A DNA stretch of 35,696 nt from Alphaproteobacteria bacterium. Its GTDB lineage: Bacteria > Pseudomonadota > Alphaproteobacteria > ATCC43930 > CGMCC-115725. Below are positions 20,188-31,660 of the stretch, one piece after another (the first letter of the stretch is position 1; each line of letters begins with the position of its first letter). Made by a program: the position numbers and the translations under genes. Below the pieces are notes generated by a model, which made no database searches, had not been told where the DNA came from, and saw only the letters and a program-made list of their open reading frames with translations. The stretch lies in contig JAGWNF010000024.1 in the NCBI GenBank assembly GCA_028871455.1, positions 1 through 35,696 on the forward strand, in the 5' to 3' direction.

Positions 20188-21188
20188 CGCTCGCCGCGCG
20201 CTTTCTCCGGCGCGAGGTCGGCGAAGACATCGCGTTCCTGGCCGTCCTCGAAACCGAAAAAGTCCCAGGTCTCGCGCATATGCGGCGGCAGTGGCGCCAT
20301 GACGACGAGCGTGCCACCGGCGGGATGCGGAATGGCAAGCGCGCGGGCGTGCAGGTGCAGGCGGCGGTTGCCCGGCACGCCGGCGACATGCGTCGCCGCG
20401 CCGCCGTACTTGCCGTCGCCGAGGATCGGCGTGCCGATCGCCGCGCAATGGGCACGCAACTGATGCGTCCGGCCGGTCACCGGTTCGAGCGCGAGCCACG
20501 CGACGCGGTCGCCGGCATGCGAGACGGTCCTGTAATAAGTGATGGCGCGCTTGCCCTCCTCGTCGGGCACGACGCGCTCGCCGAGGCGACCCGGCAGCTT
20601 CGCCAGGCGCCGGTCGACGCGGCCTTGACGCGGCTCCGGCACGCCGACGACCACGGCCCAATAGACCTTGCGTGCCGCCTTGCCGCGAAACGCTCTGGCC
20701 AGCGCGGCGGCGGCGCGGGCGTTGCGCGCCAGCACCAACACACCGCTGGTGTCCTTGTCGAGCCGATGCACCAGCCGCGGCCGCTCCTTGGTGCCGAATC
20801 TGAGTGCATCGAGCAAACCGTCGAGATGACGCTCGGTCTTGGTGCCGCCCTGGACGGCGAGGCCCTGCGGCTTGTCGATGACGATCACGTCGTCGTCGCG
20901 GTGCAGGACGCGTGACTGGATCATCTTGATGTCGTGCGCAGCGGGCGCAGCCGGCCGGGCCGCCGGCGGTCGCGGCGACGCGGGCGGCAGCGGCGGTACG
21001 CGCACGATCTGGCCGGCGGCGATCCGGTCGCGCGCGGCGGCACGCTTGCCGTCGAGCCGGATCTGGCCGGTGCGCAGCAGCTGCTCGAGCTTGCCATGCG
21101 ACAGCTCGGGAAAATGCCGCTTGAACCAGCGATCGAGGCGGATTTCGGCGTCGGCGGCGGCAACCGCGATCGATTGCACCTGTCCCAT
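20184..21188 (-). CDS. rluC: RluC/RluD-family 23S rRNA pseudouridine synthase
   Basis: A protein of 334 residues from the ATG at 21188 (MGQVQSIAVA). Residues 15-65 look like an S4 RNA-binding domain (RLDRWFKRHFPELSHGKLEQLL). The catalytic domain has VIDKPQGLAVQGG, the HRLDKDTSG motif with catalytic Asp145, and the C-terminal GRTHQLRAH-A-IG-PILGD-KYGG. Such enzymes isomerise uridines in 23S rRNA. A Pro/Ala-rich linker separates the two domains. An in-frame ATG at 21254 would add 22 residues without similarity. In relatives this gene lies with rarA and ATP12, as here. RluC rather than RluD is likely, not certain. Confidence 0.9.
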   Translation of the reverse strand: MGQVQSIAVAAADAEIRLDRWFKRHFPELSHGKLEQLLRTGQIRLDGKRAAARDRIAAGQIVRVPPLPPASPRPPAARPAAPAAHDIKMIQSRVLHRDDDVIVIDKPQGLAVQGGTKTERHLDGLLDALRFGTKERPRLVHRLDKDTSGVLVLARNARAAAALARAFRGKAARKVYWAVVVGVPEPRQGRVDRRLAKLPGRLGERVVPDEEGKRAITYYRTVSHAGDRVAWLALEPVTGRTHQLRAHCAAIGTPILGDGKYGGAATHVAGVPGNRRLHLHARALAIPHPAGGTLVVMAPLPPHMRETWDFFGFEDGQERDVFADLAPEKARGER

Positions 21189-21263
21189 GCGCCGCAATCT
21201 AGCGACGGCGTCGTCGCGATGCCACTCCGCCGGCTGCACGGCGGCGGCGATCACGTCGGACGA

Positions 21264-21581
21264 TCAGCGCCGCCAGTGGCCGCCGATCCAGACCCAGCCG
21301 CCCGGCCGTGCCACCCAGTGACCTGGAATCCAGACGGCGCCGACGTAGGGGCCGCGAACATAGTGGCCGCGGATCCACACATAGCGCACGCCGTTCCAGC
21401 GCCAATAGCCGGGGCGCCAGGCCCAATAACCGGGGCCGACGGGCAGCGGCGGTGGCGCCGGCTCGACGATCGGCGCCGGCGGCGCGATCCCGATCACGAC
21501 CTGAGCGGCGCTGGCCACGGGGCTCGCGGCCAGCAACAGCGCCAGGATGGCCACGTTGCGGAGGACCGGGCGTTTGAACAT
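21264..21581 (-). CDS. Secreted YXWGXW-repeat-like small protein
   Basis: A protein of 105 residues. A signal peptide runs to about residue 26 (hydrophobic LALLLAASPVASAA). After a Pro-rich spacer come short repeats of aromatic residues and glycine: GYWAWRPGYWRW, YVWIRGHYVRG, VWIPGHWVARPGG, WVWIGGHWRR. This matches the YXWGXW/WxxGxW-type repeat proteins found outside the cytoplasm of many Proteobacteria; their function is unknown. GGGAG lies upstream of the ATG. It sits between rarA and rluC, where many relatives have crcB. Confidence 0.8.
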   Translation of the reverse strand: MFKRPVLRNVAILALLLAASPVASAAQVVIGIAPPAPIVEPAPPPLPVGPGYWAWRPGYWRWNGVRYVWIRGHYVRGPYVGAVWIPGHWVARPGGWVWIGGHWRR

Positions 21582-21618
21582 GTTGGGGGCTCCCTCTCGG
21601 TTGGTTTCGTCGCCCTCG

Positions 21619-21647
21619 TATATAGGCGGCTAGCCGGGGACGCGTTC
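21619..21647 (-). promoter_or_regulatory. Possible promoter of the YXWGXW gene
   Basis: On the minus strand TATATA (21619-21624) lies 17 bases from GAACGC (21642-21647), about 40 bases before the start codon. The -10 is good, but the -35 is poor as a sigma70 box, so another sigma factor or no promoter at all is possible. Confidence 0.28.
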
Positions 21648-21663
21648 CTGGCACCGGCGCCGA

Positions 21664-22977
21664 TTACTTCTCGCGCCGCTCCGGCACCGGCGCGGCGGCC
21701 CGCTCGGCGCGCAGCTTTTGCCAATACTCGAGCCGCTTGCGGATCTCCCGCTCGAAGCCGGTTTCGAGCGGCTGATAGAAATTCTGCCGGCCCATGGTCT
21801 CCGGAAAATAATCGAGGCCGGAAAAGCCCTCGGGCGCGTCGGGATCGTAGACGTAGCCGCTGCTGTAGCCGAGCTCGCGCATCAGCCGCGTCGGCGCGTT
21901 GACCGCGTGCATCGGCGGCATGAGCGAGCCGGTCTCCTGCGCGGCGTGGGTCGCGCCGCCAAAGGCGACATAGGCGGCGTTGGATTTCGGCGCGGTGGCG
22001 AGAAAGATGACGGCCTGCGCCAGCGCCAGCTCGCCCTCCGGCGAGCCGAGCCGGTCATAGGCCTCCCAGGCCGCGATCGTCTGCGGCAGCGCGTTGGGTT
22101 CGGCCATGCCGATATCCTCGACCGCCATGCGCACCAGCCGGCGTGCGATGTAGATCGGGTGCTCGCCGCCGACCAACATGCGCGCCAACCAATAAAGCGC
22201 AGCGTCGACATCGGAGCCGCGCACCGACTTATGCAGCGCACTGATGAGATTGTAGTGACCTTCCTGCGCCTTGTCGTAGAGCGGCGCACGCCTCTGGACT
22301 GCTGCCATCAGGCCCTCGACGTCGAGCACCGCGCCGGCGGGCAGGGCGGACAGCTCCTCGGCGACGTTGAGGACGTAGCGTCCGTCGCCGTCGGCCATCG
22401 CCTTGAGCGCCTGACGCGCGGCCGCGTCGACCGGCAGCTTGCGGCCGAGCACTGTCTCGGCGCGGTCGAGCAGCGTCTCGAGCGCGGCGTCGTCGAGCCG
22501 CCGCAGGACGAATACCTGGCAGCGCGACAGCAGCGCGCCGTTGAGCTCGAACGACGGATTCTCCGTGGTCGCGCCGATCAGCGTTACGACGCCGGTCTCG
22601 ACATAAGGCAAAAACCCGTCCTGCTGCGCGCGGTTGAAGCGGTGGATCTCGTCGACGAAAAGCAGCGTGCCCTGGCCGGCGACGCGGCGTTTCTTGGCGG
22701 CATCGAACACCTTGCGCAGATCGGCAACGCCCGAGAACACCGCCGACAGCGGCTCGAAATGCATGTCAGTGGCTTCGGCGAGAATGCGGGCGATCGTCGT
22801 CTTGCCGCAGCCCGGCGGGCCCCACAGGATCATCGAGGCGAGCCGGCGCGCCGCCACCATGCGGCCGATCGGCGCGTCCGCCGCGAGCAGGTGATCCTGC
22901 CCGACCACTTCGGCAAGCGTTCGAGGCCGCAGTCGATCCGCGAGGGGGCGGGGCGCCTGCTGCTCGAACAGGCTCAT
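21664..22977 (-). CDS. rarA: Replication-associated recombination protein A (RarA/MgsA)
   Basis: A clamp-loader-like AAA+ ATPase of 437 residues, related to Mgs1/WRNIP1, that acts at stalled replication forks. It starts MSLFEQQAPRPLADRLRP. Walker A is GPPGCGKT at residues 53-60 and Walker B LLFVDEIH at 105-112, followed by FNRAQQD and GATTENPSFELN (sensor 1). The C-terminal part has KSVRGSDVDAALYWLARM, GEHPIYIARRL and YVFGGA-like YVAFGGATHA. The ATG overlaps the stop of the upstream protease gene (ATGA). Confidence 0.96.
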   Translation of the reverse strand: MSLFEQQAPRPLADRLRPRTLAEVVGQDHLLAADAPIGRMVAARRLASMILWGPPGCGKTTIARILAEATDMHFEPLSAVFSGVADLRKVFDAAKKRRVAGQGTLLFVDEIHRFNRAQQDGFLPYVETGVVTLIGATTENPSFELNGALLSRCQVFVLRRLDDAALETLLDRAETVLGRKLPVDAAARQALKAMADGDGRYVLNVAEELSALPAGAVLDVEGLMAAVQRRAPLYDKAQEGHYNLISALHKSVRGSDVDAALYWLARMLVGGEHPIYIARRLVRMAVEDIGMAEPNALPQTIAAWEAYDRLGSPEGELALAQAVIFLATAPKSNAAYVAFGGATHAAQETGSLMPPMHAVNAPTRLMRELGYSSGYVYDPDAPEGFSGLDYFPETMGRQNFYQPLETGFEREIRKRLEYWQKLRAERAAAPVPERREK

Positions 22978-24383
22978 CGCACCGTGATGGCCAAGGTCTT
23001 GCCGCCGCGTTCAATAGCCAAGGTCCATGGCGGCCGCCGGGTGGCGAGTATGCCGCGCAACGCGGCGACGTTGCCGACAGCGCTGAAATTGAGGCTGGCC
23101 ACGATATCGCCGCGGCGCAGGCCGAGCCGGGCGGCGATGCTGTCCGGCTCGACGGCGTCGATCACCACGCCGCGCCGGGTTTCGGGCAGGTCCAGTTCCT
23201 CGGCGAACGCGGGGTTGAGATTGCCGACCGAAGCGCCCGCAAGCGGCTGACGTCCGGTCAGCAGCGTGATGTTGCGGGGCGGCCGCTCGGGCGGCGCGAC
23301 CAGCGTTACGACGACGGTGCGCGTTCGGCCGTCATGCCACACCGCAAGCTGCACCGCGCTGCCGACGCGCAGCGTCGCCAGCCGGAAACGCAGCCCCTCT
23401 GAGTCTTCGATCGCATGGCCGTCGATCGCGAGGATCACGTCGCCCTTGGTGATGCCGGCTCGCGTCGCCGGACTGTCCGCCGCGACGTCCTCGACCATGA
23501 TGCCATCTGGCCGCGGCAGGCCGAGCGTGCGCGCCTCGTCGGCGTTGACGCCCTGGCCGATCAGACCGAGCCATGGCCGGTGCACGGCGTGTTCGCCGTG
23601 CTCCACCGCATAGAGGACGGTGCGGACCAGCCCGCTCGGAATGGCGAAGCCGATGCCGACCGAGCCGCCCGATTCCGAGAAAATGGCGGTGTTGATGCCC
23701 ACCAGCTTGCCGTCCATGTCCACCAGTGCGCCGCCCGAATTGCCGGGATTGATGGCGGCGTCGGTCTGGATGAACGAGCCGAACTCGCTGATGCCGGTGC
23801 CGGTACGCGCCAGACCGGAGACGATGCCGCTGGTCACCGTCTGGCCGATGCCGAAGGGGTTGCCGATCGCCAGCACCAGATCTCCGACCTCGAGCTTGTC
23901 GCTGTCGCCGATTGGCAGGACCGGCAGCTTTTGGCCGGGCACGTTGATCTTCAGCACCGCCAGGTCGAGGTGTTCGTCGGCCAGCAGGAGCTTGGCGGGG
24001 AACTCGCGACGGTCGCTCAGCACGACGGAGATCTCCTCGGCATCCTTGATTACGTGGTCATTGGTCACGATCAATCCAGAGGGGTCGAGAATGACGCCCG
24101 AGCCGAGGGAGTTAAGCACTCGCTGGCGCGGCACGGCGAAGGGGAAGACATTGCCGAAGAACTGCCGCAGCAGCGCGTCGTTGAAGATCGGCGCACGCGT
24201 CGTGACCACCCGCCGCGAATAGACGTTGACGACGGCGGGTCCGGCCTCCTTGACGATCGGCGCGAAGGTCAGATGGATTTCGGCGCGTCCCGTCGGCACC
24301 CGCGTGACGACCGGCTGTTGCGCCGCTGCCGGTAGCGTCGCGATCAGGCCGATCGCCAGAATGGCAAACCACGGGCGGCTCAT
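22974..24383 (-). CDS. DegP/HtrA-like periplasmic serine protease
   Basis: A protein of 469 residues with a Sec signal peptide (MSRPWFAILAIGLIATLPAAA). The trypsin-like S1C domain has the triad His110 in VTNDHV, Asp140 in HLDLAVL and Ser216 in NPGNSGGAL. Two PDZ domains follow, around residues 270-360 and 390-469 (ITKGDVILAIDG and GLRRGDIVASLN). Such enzymes degrade misfolded envelope proteins. The ATG at 24383 is set by the signal peptide and overlaps the stop of the BON-domain gene (ATGA); longer openings lie in that gene. A DegP-rarA pair is common in Alphaproteobacteria. Confidence 0.95.
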   Translation of the reverse strand: MSRPWFAILAIGLIATLPAAAQQPVVTRVPTGRAEIHLTFAPIVKEAGPAVVNVYSRRVVTTRAPIFNDALLRQFFGNVFPFAVPRQRVLNSLGSGVILDPSGLIVTNDHVIKDAEEISVVLSDRREFPAKLLLADEHLDLAVLKINVPGQKLPVLPIGDSDKLEVGDLVLAIGNPFGIGQTVTSGIVSGLARTGTGISEFGSFIQTDAAINPGNSGGALVDMDGKLVGINTAIFSESGGSVGIGFAIPSGLVRTVLYAVEHGEHAVHRPWLGLIGQGVNADEARTLGLPRPDGIMVEDVAADSPATRAGITKGDVILAIDGHAIEDSEGLRFRLATLRVGSAVQLAVWHDGRTRTVVVTLVAPPERPPRNITLLTGRQPLAGASVGNLNPAFAEELDLPETRRGVVIDAVEPDSIAARLGLRRGDIVASLNFSAVGNVAALRGILATRRPPWTLAIERGGKTLAITVR

Positions 24384-24994
24384 TTTGCTCTGGGCCGCAC
24401 TTCGATGTAATCGACGACCCGCCGCACGCCGTTGATCGGGCGAAGATGAGCGAGCGTCAAGCTGCGCTCCTGGGCGGACAGCGCCCGGCCGAGAACATAG
24501 AGCGTGGCGAAGGTGTCGGTCGCCAGCCGGTAATTCAGATGGTGCACGTCCTTGGCCGCCGCGAGGGCCACCTCGGCCTTGGAGTTGATCTCGAGCGCGC
24601 GCGCCCACGAGATGAGGTTCTTGTCCGCTTTCTGGTCGGCGTCGCTCATATAAACAACGTGCCAATAGAGCCGCTTGACACCGGCAACGCCGCGCACGCC
24701 GCGCTCGAATTTGTCGTAGGCCGCCCGGTCGTCGAACAGGCCGGTGACCAGCAGACGCTGCTCGTAGATTTCGGTCGAAGCTTTGACGGTCCCGACGTCG
24801 GCCATCACCGCGTTGACCTTGACGACGATCTCGTTGTCCTTGGCGATGTCGACGGTACTGCGGTCCTCCAGGGCCCGGTCGACCAGGGTCACCGGCGCGC
24901 TGAGGATGGTGCCGATCTGCGCGCCCGCCGGCCGTGCCGACAATGCGGCGCCCATGCCGATACTCGCGATCACGGCGCGACGCGTACAGCGCAT
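24380..24994 (-). CDS. BON-domain periplasmic protein (OsmY/DolP-like)
   Basis: A protein of 204 residues. The N-terminus MRCTRRAVIASIGMGAALSARPAGA has a twin arginine and reads as a Tat or Sec signal. Two BON-like modules follow: one near residues 50-115 (VKVNAVMADV, LLVTGLFDDRAAYDKFERGVRGVAGVKR) and one near 130-200 (SKAEVALAAAKDVHHLNYRL, TLYVLGRALSAQER). BON domains bind membranes, and family members help keep the outer membrane intact. GGAGG lies nine bases before the ATG. It is translationally coupled to the DegP-like protease. Confidence 0.82.
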   Translation of the reverse strand: MRCTRRAVIASIGMGAALSARPAGAQIGTILSAPVTLVDRALEDRSTVDIAKDNEIVVKVNAVMADVGTVKASTEIYEQRLLVTGLFDDRAAYDKFERGVRGVAGVKRLYWHVVYMSDADQKADKNLISWARALEINSKAEVALAAAKDVHHLNYRLATDTFATLYVLGRALSAQERSLTLAHLRPINGVRRVVDYIEVRPRAK

Positions 24995-25029
24995 CGGCTC
25001 GATCCTCCCCCTCGCGGCGCGATCATAGC

Positions 25030-25683
25030 TCACGAAAAGACTTCGGCGAAACCGGCCTTGAGGGCTGCGTCGATCGCCGCCATCTTGGGATGAATGCCGA
25101 GCGCCGCGAGCGAGGTGACGCCGTGGTCGCGCACGCCGCAGGGCACGATCCCGCGGTAGTGGGCGAGATCGGGCGCGACGTTGAGCGAGACGCCGTGATA
25201 GCTCACGCCGCGACGGACCCGGACGCCGAGGGCGGCGATCTTGTTCTCGGCGCCGCTCGGCTCCGCGATCCAGATTCCGACACGGCCGGCCCGGCGTTCG
25301 CCGGCGACGCCGAACCGCGCCAGCGTCCGGATCAGCCATTCCTCGAGGTTACGCACGAAGGCGCGCAAATCGCCGCCGCGCCGGTTGAGATCGAGCATGA
25401 CATAGGCGACACGTTGCCCAGGCCCATGATAGGTCCACTGGCCGCCACGGCCGGCGTAATGCACCGGCAACACGGGATCGACCAGGTCGCCGTCGCGGGC
25501 GCTGGTGCCCGCGGTGTAGAGCGCCGGATGTTCCAGCAGCCAGACCAACTCGGGCGCCGTGCCGGCGCGGATTTCGCGCACCCGCGCCTCCATGACGCTC
25601 ACGGCCTCCTCATAGGGTACCGGCCTTGTATTCCTGCGCCATTCGACAGCTTCCGTCTGGGGGCGCGCGCTTGCTATGCTCAT
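25030..25683 (-). CDS. lipB: Octanoyl-[acyl-carrier-protein]:protein N-octanoyltransferase LipB
   Basis: A protein of 217 residues that transfers octanoyl groups from ACP to lipoyl domains, the first step of lipoate synthesis. It has [22 protein letters not shown] at residues 78-99, Lys148 in [10 protein letters not shown] and catalytic Cys182 in GIVPCGV, the LipB dyad. The ATG at 25683 has no strong Shine-Dalgarno. It is the first gene of the minus-strand block and is divergent from tRNA-Leu, with 50 bases between them. Confidence 0.95.
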   Translation of the reverse strand: MSIASARPQTEAVEWRRNTRPVPYEEAVSVMEARVREIRAGTAPELVWLLEHPALYTAGTSARDGDLVDPVLPVHYAGRGGQWTYHGPGQRVAYVMLDLNRRGGDLRAFVRNLEEWLIRTLARFGVAGERRAGRVGIWIAEPSGAENKIAALGVRVRRGVSYHGVSLNVAPDLAHYRGIVPCGVRDHGVTSLAALGIHPKMAAIDAALKAGFAEVFS

Positions 25684-25733
25684 GGGGATTTGGTAATCAG
25701 CCGCGCCGTTGGCGGCAATTGCTGAATCCTATC

Positions 25734-25820
25734 GCGGTCGTGGCGGAATTGGTAGACGCGCTAGCTTGAGGTGCTAGTGGGGGAAACCCCTTGGAAGTTC
25801 GAGTCTTCTCGACCGCACCA
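25734..25820 (+). tRNA. tRNA-Leu (anticodon GAG)
   Basis: An 87-base gene including an encoded CCA. The acceptor stem GCGGTCG (25734-25740) pairs with CGACCGC (25810-25816). The anticodon stem CTAGC/GCTAG encloses the loop TTGAGGT with anticodon GAG at 25768-25770. A long variable arm (GTGGGGGAAACCCC region) and GTTCGAGTC T-arm are typical of class II tRNA-Leu. It reads CUC and CUU codons. Confidence 0.97.
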
Positions 25821-25876
25821 TTGCCTTCCTGCCCCGACGCCGAGGCGCGATCCGCGCGGCATCCTGAGGAGTAACG

Positions 25877-28180
25877 ATGGTGGAAGACGTGCGCGACGGG
25901 GCGCTTGAGTACCACCGCCACCCGACGCCTGGCAAGATAGCCATCGTTGCGACCAAACCGCTGTCGACGCAGCACGACCTGTCGCTGGCGTATTCGCCGG
26001 GCGTCGCGGCCGCGTCGCTCGCGATTGCCGCCGATCCACAACAGGCGTCGCAGCTGACGGCGCGCGCCAACCTTGTCGCCGTCATCAGCAATGGCACGGC
26101 GGTTCTGGGCCTCGGTAATATCGGCCCGCTCGCCGCCAAGCCGGTGATGGAAGGCAAGGCGGTGCTGTTCAAGAAGTTCGCCGGTATCGATGTTTTCGAC
26201 ATCGAGATCAACGAGCGTGACCCCGACAAGCTGGTTGAGGTCATCGCCGCGCTTGAGCCGACGTTCGGCGGCATCAATCTCGAGGACATCAAGGCGCCGG
26301 AGTGCTTCGCCATCGAAGAGCGGCTCCGCAAGCGGCTCAAGATTCCGGTCTTCCATGACGATCAGCATGGCACCGCGATCATCGTCGGCGCCGCCGTGCG
26401 CAACGGCCTCAGGCTCGTCGGCAAGCGGATCGCGGACGTGAAGCTTGTGGCGTCGGGCGCCGGGGCCGCGGCGCTCGCTTGTCTCGACCTTCTGGTCGAC
26501 ATGGGTCTCAAGGTCGAGAACGTCTTCGTCACCGACATTAACGGCGTCGTCTACAAGGGCCGCAAGGAAGAGATGGATCCGCGCAAGGCGGGCTATGCCA
26601 AGGACACCAAGGCGCGCAAGCTTGCCGAGGTTGTAAGCGGTGCCGACATCTTCCTCGGCCTCTCGGCGCCGGATGTCCTCACCGCCGAGATGGTCAAGGC
26701 GATGGCGCCCAACCCGCTGATCCTGGCGCTCGCCAATCCGACGCCGGAGATCCTGCCGGAAGTCGCGCTCGCGGTCCGGCCCGACGCGGTGCTGGCCACC
26801 GGACGGACCGATTATCCGAACCAGGTCAACAACGTCCTCTGCTTTCCGTTCATCTTCCGCGGCGCGCTCGACGTCGGCGCGACCACGATCAACGAAGCGA
26901 TGAAGCTCGCCGCGGTCAATGCGCTTGCCGATCTCGCCCTGGCGGAGCCGTCGGACGTCGTCACCGCCGCCTATGGCGAGACGATCCTGACCTTCGGTCG
27001 CGACTACCTCATTCCGAAGCCGTTCGATCCGCGCCTCATCGTCGAGATCGCGCCGGCGGTCGCCAAGGCGGCGATGGATTCCGGCGTCGCCACCCGGCCG
27101 ATCACCGATTTTCCCGCCTATCGCGACCGGCTCAACGAGTTCGTGTTCCGCTCTGGCTTGCTGATGCGGCCCATCTTCGAGCATGCGCGCAAGGACCCGA
27201 AGCGTGTCGTCTACAGCGAAGGCGAGGATGAGCGCGTGCTGCGTGCCGTGCAACAGGTGGTCGATAACGGGCTTGCCCGGCCGATCATCATCGCCCGGCG
27301 TGACGTCGCGCTGAAGCGGATCGAGCGGCTCAACCTGCGAATCCGACCCGGCATCGACGTCGAGCTGGTCGATCCGACCAGCGATCCGCGCTACAACGAA
27401 TACTGGTCGCTTTACCATCGGGTGATGGAGCGCAAGGGCGTCTCGCCCGATTTCGCGCGCGGTATCGTCCGCACGCGAACTTCGGTGATCGCCTCGTTGA
27501 TGGTCCGGCGCGGCGAGGCCGACGCCATGATCTGCGGCGCCGTCGGCCAGTATCACCGGCACTTGAGGCACGTGCTGGATATCCTCGGGCTGGTGCCGGG
27601 CGCATCGGCGCCGGCGGCGTTGACCGGTCTGATCATGCCCAAGGGCACCTTCTTCATCTGCGACACCTATGTCGTCGACGAACCGTCGGCCGAGCAGATC
27701 GCCGAGATGACGACGCGCGCCGCCCATGCCGTGCGCTATTTCGGCGTCGAGCCCAAGGTGGCGCTGCTGTCGCATTCGAATTTCGGCGGCGCGGACACGC
27801 CGGGTGCGCGCAAGATGCGCCAGGCGATGGAGCTGCTGCGCCGGCGTGCGCCCGAGCTCGAGGTCGAGGGCGAGATGAACGGCGACGCCGCGGTGGTCGA
27901 GGAGATCCGGAACCGCATCTTTCCGAGTTCGCGGCTCAAGGGTGCGGCCAACCTCCTGATCATGCCGAACCTCGATGCCGCCAACATCGCCTACAACTTG
28001 CTGAAGGTTCTGGGCGACGGCCTTAATATCGGTCCGATCCTGCTCGGCGTCCGCAGGCCTGCGCATATCGTGACGCCGGCGGTCACGGTGCGGGGTCTGA
28101 TGAACATGACCGCGATCGCAGTCTACGACGCGCAGGTCTCCGGCAGCGATCAGCGCGAGCTGGGATTTCTGTCTCCCTGA
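25877..28180 (+). CDS. maeB: NADP-dependent malic enzyme with C-terminal phosphotransacetylase-like domain (MaeB type)
   Basis: A protein of 767 residues that oxidatively decarboxylates malate to pyruvate. The malic enzyme part (about 1-420) has the YSPGVA motif with Tyr39, a [20 protein letters not shown] block with the catalytic Lys region, EDIKAPECF, the metal-binding HDDQHGTA and a GAGAAA nucleotide fold. The C-terminal part (about 430-767) resembles phosphate acetyltransferase ([19 protein letters not shown]) and in this enzyme family serves regulation by acetyl-CoA, not catalysis. GAGGAG precedes the ATG. It supplies pyruvate and NADPH, fitting a neighbourhood of acyl-CoA breakdown. Confidence 0.96.
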   Translation: MVEDVRDGALEYHRHPTPGKIAIVATKPLSTQHDLSLAYSPGVAAASLAIAADPQQASQLTARANLVAVISNGTAVLGLGNIGPLAAKPVMEGKAVLFKKFAGIDVFDIEINERDPDKLVEVIAALEPTFGGINLEDIKAPECFAIEERLRKRLKIPVFHDDQHGTAIIVGAAVRNGLRLVGKRIADVKLVASGAGAAALACLDLLVDMGLKVENVFVTDINGVVYKGRKEEMDPRKAGYAKDTKARKLAEVVSGADIFLGLSAPDVLTAEMVKAMAPNPLILALANPTPEILPEVALAVRPDAVLATGRTDYPNQVNNVLCFPFIFRGALDVGATTINEAMKLAAVNALADLALAEPSDVVTAAYGETILTFGRDYLIPKPFDPRLIVEIAPAVAKAAMDSGVATRPITDFPAYRDRLNEFVFRSGLLMRPIFEHARKDPKRVVYSEGEDERVLRAVQQVVDNGLARPIIIARRDVALKRIERLNLRIRPGIDVELVDPTSDPRYNEYWSLYHRVMERKGVSPDFARGIVRTRTSVIASLMVRRGEADAMICGAVGQYHRHLRHVLDILGLVPGASAPAALTGLIMPKGTFFICDTYVVDEPSAEQIAEMTTRAAHAVRYFGVEPKVALLSHSNFGGADTPGARKMRQAMELLRRRAPELEVEGEMNGDAAVVEEIRNRIFPSSRLKGAANLLIMPNLDAANIAYNLLKVLGDGLNIGPILLGVRRPAHIVTPAVTVRGLMNMTAIAVYDAQVSGSDQRELGFLSP

Positions 28181-28194
28181 CCCTGTTGCGTGAA

Positions 28195-28228
28195 CGGCCG
28201 GCCATCCGGGGGAGGGAATGGCCGGCCG
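28195..28228. terminator. Perfect 11-bp stem-loop between convergent genes
   Basis: CGGCCGGCCAT (28195-28205) pairs fully with ATGGCCGGCCG (28218-28228) around a 12-base loop, in the 63-base gap between the maeB stop and the stop of the convergent Spy-like gene. The position suits a bidirectional terminator. There is no T-run on either side, so the mechanism may not be a standard intrinsic terminator. Confidence 0.6.
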
Positions 28229-28243
28229 CCAGCGCGCACCCGG

Positions 28244-28753
28244 TCAGTCGAAATGGCGGTGGTGGCCGCCGAAATGCGCCGCCATGATCTCGTCCGCCAT
28301 GTGCTTCTGGTCGGGCGAAAGGCTCTGATACAGCGGCCGGAACGCCACCAACAGCCGCTCGTTGTTCTTCGCCATGGCTTCGGAGAAGCGGCTGCGCGCC
28401 TCCAGCGCCTGTAGCGCGTCCTTCGGCTGGGCGTGAAGCTGAGCCCGCACTGCGTCGATGTCGCGCGCGTTGATGCGCATGGCCTCGGCGACCTTGGTCC
28501 ACTGCGGTTCTTGCTGCGGCGTGATTTTCAACTCGGCCTTGAGGAAGGCGATCCGGCCGGGAACGAAGCGTTCGGCGCTCGGCCGGTGCTCATGCCAGGG
28601 GCCATGGGCACCGGGTGCGGGCACCGCGCCCGCTGCGGGTGGCGTGGCTGGCGCCGTCGGAGTCGTTTGGGCAAAGGCCGGCGCGGCGGCAACGAACCCG
28701 CCGAGGCCGACGAGCAGCGCACAGGCGGGCAGGGAGAGACGACGGTTACGCAC
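28244..28753 (-). CDS. Spy/CpxP-like periplasmic protein (LTXXQ-type)
   Basis: A protein of 169 residues from a GTG start with AAGGAG nine bases upstream. A signal peptide ends near residue 29 (AAAPAFA-Q), then comes a Pro/Ala-rich spacer. The helical domain has FLKAELKITPQQEPQWTKVA and the second LTXXQ-like copy LSPDQKHMADEIM near the end, followed by a His-rich C-terminus (HFGGHHRHF). The family includes Spy, a periplasmic chaperone, and metal-stress proteins; the His-rich end hints at metal binding. In-frame upstream ATG codons are not preceded by a better signal. Confidence 0.78.
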   Translation of the reverse strand: MRNRRLSLPACALLVGLGGFVAAAPAFAQTTPTAPATPPAAGAVPAPGAHGPWHEHRPSAERFVPGRIAFLKAELKITPQQEPQWTKVAEAMRINARDIDAVRAQLHAQPKDALQALEARSRFSEAMAKNNERLLVAFRPLYQSLSPDQKHMADEIMAAHFGGHHRHFD

Positions 28754-28836
28754 GATGGGATACTCCTTGAGGGAAGTTCGAGGGTCACGAGGTTCTAGGG
28801 CCGGCGGCACCGGCGCATCCCTCAACGTCTGTTTCC

Positions 28837-28864
28837 TTGCAGCGATGTAACGCCCCGTTAAACT
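28837..28864 (+). promoter_or_regulatory. Possible promoter and operator of the leucine degradation operon
   Basis: TTGCAG (28837-28842) and TAAACT (28859-28864) are 16 bases apart, just upstream of the isovaleryl-CoA dehydrogenase gene. Between and across the -10 lies the inverted repeat TAACG-CCC-CGTTA (28848-28860). Leucine-pathway operons in Proteobacteria are often controlled by a MerR-type regulator (LiuR) that binds a palindrome over a promoter; no such regulator gene is in the window. Both elements are modest matches. Confidence 0.4.
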
Positions 28865-28882
28865 GCCGTTCAGGGGAGGGCC

Positions 28883-31659
<2,777 letters not shown>

Positions 31660-31660
31660 T

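Noticed and set aside
25697-28066. 789-residue open frame on the minus strand opposite maeB
   Set aside because: It is an antisense shadow caused by high G+C third positions; its translation is Arg/Asp/His-rich with no known domain, while the plus strand carries an intact malic enzyme.
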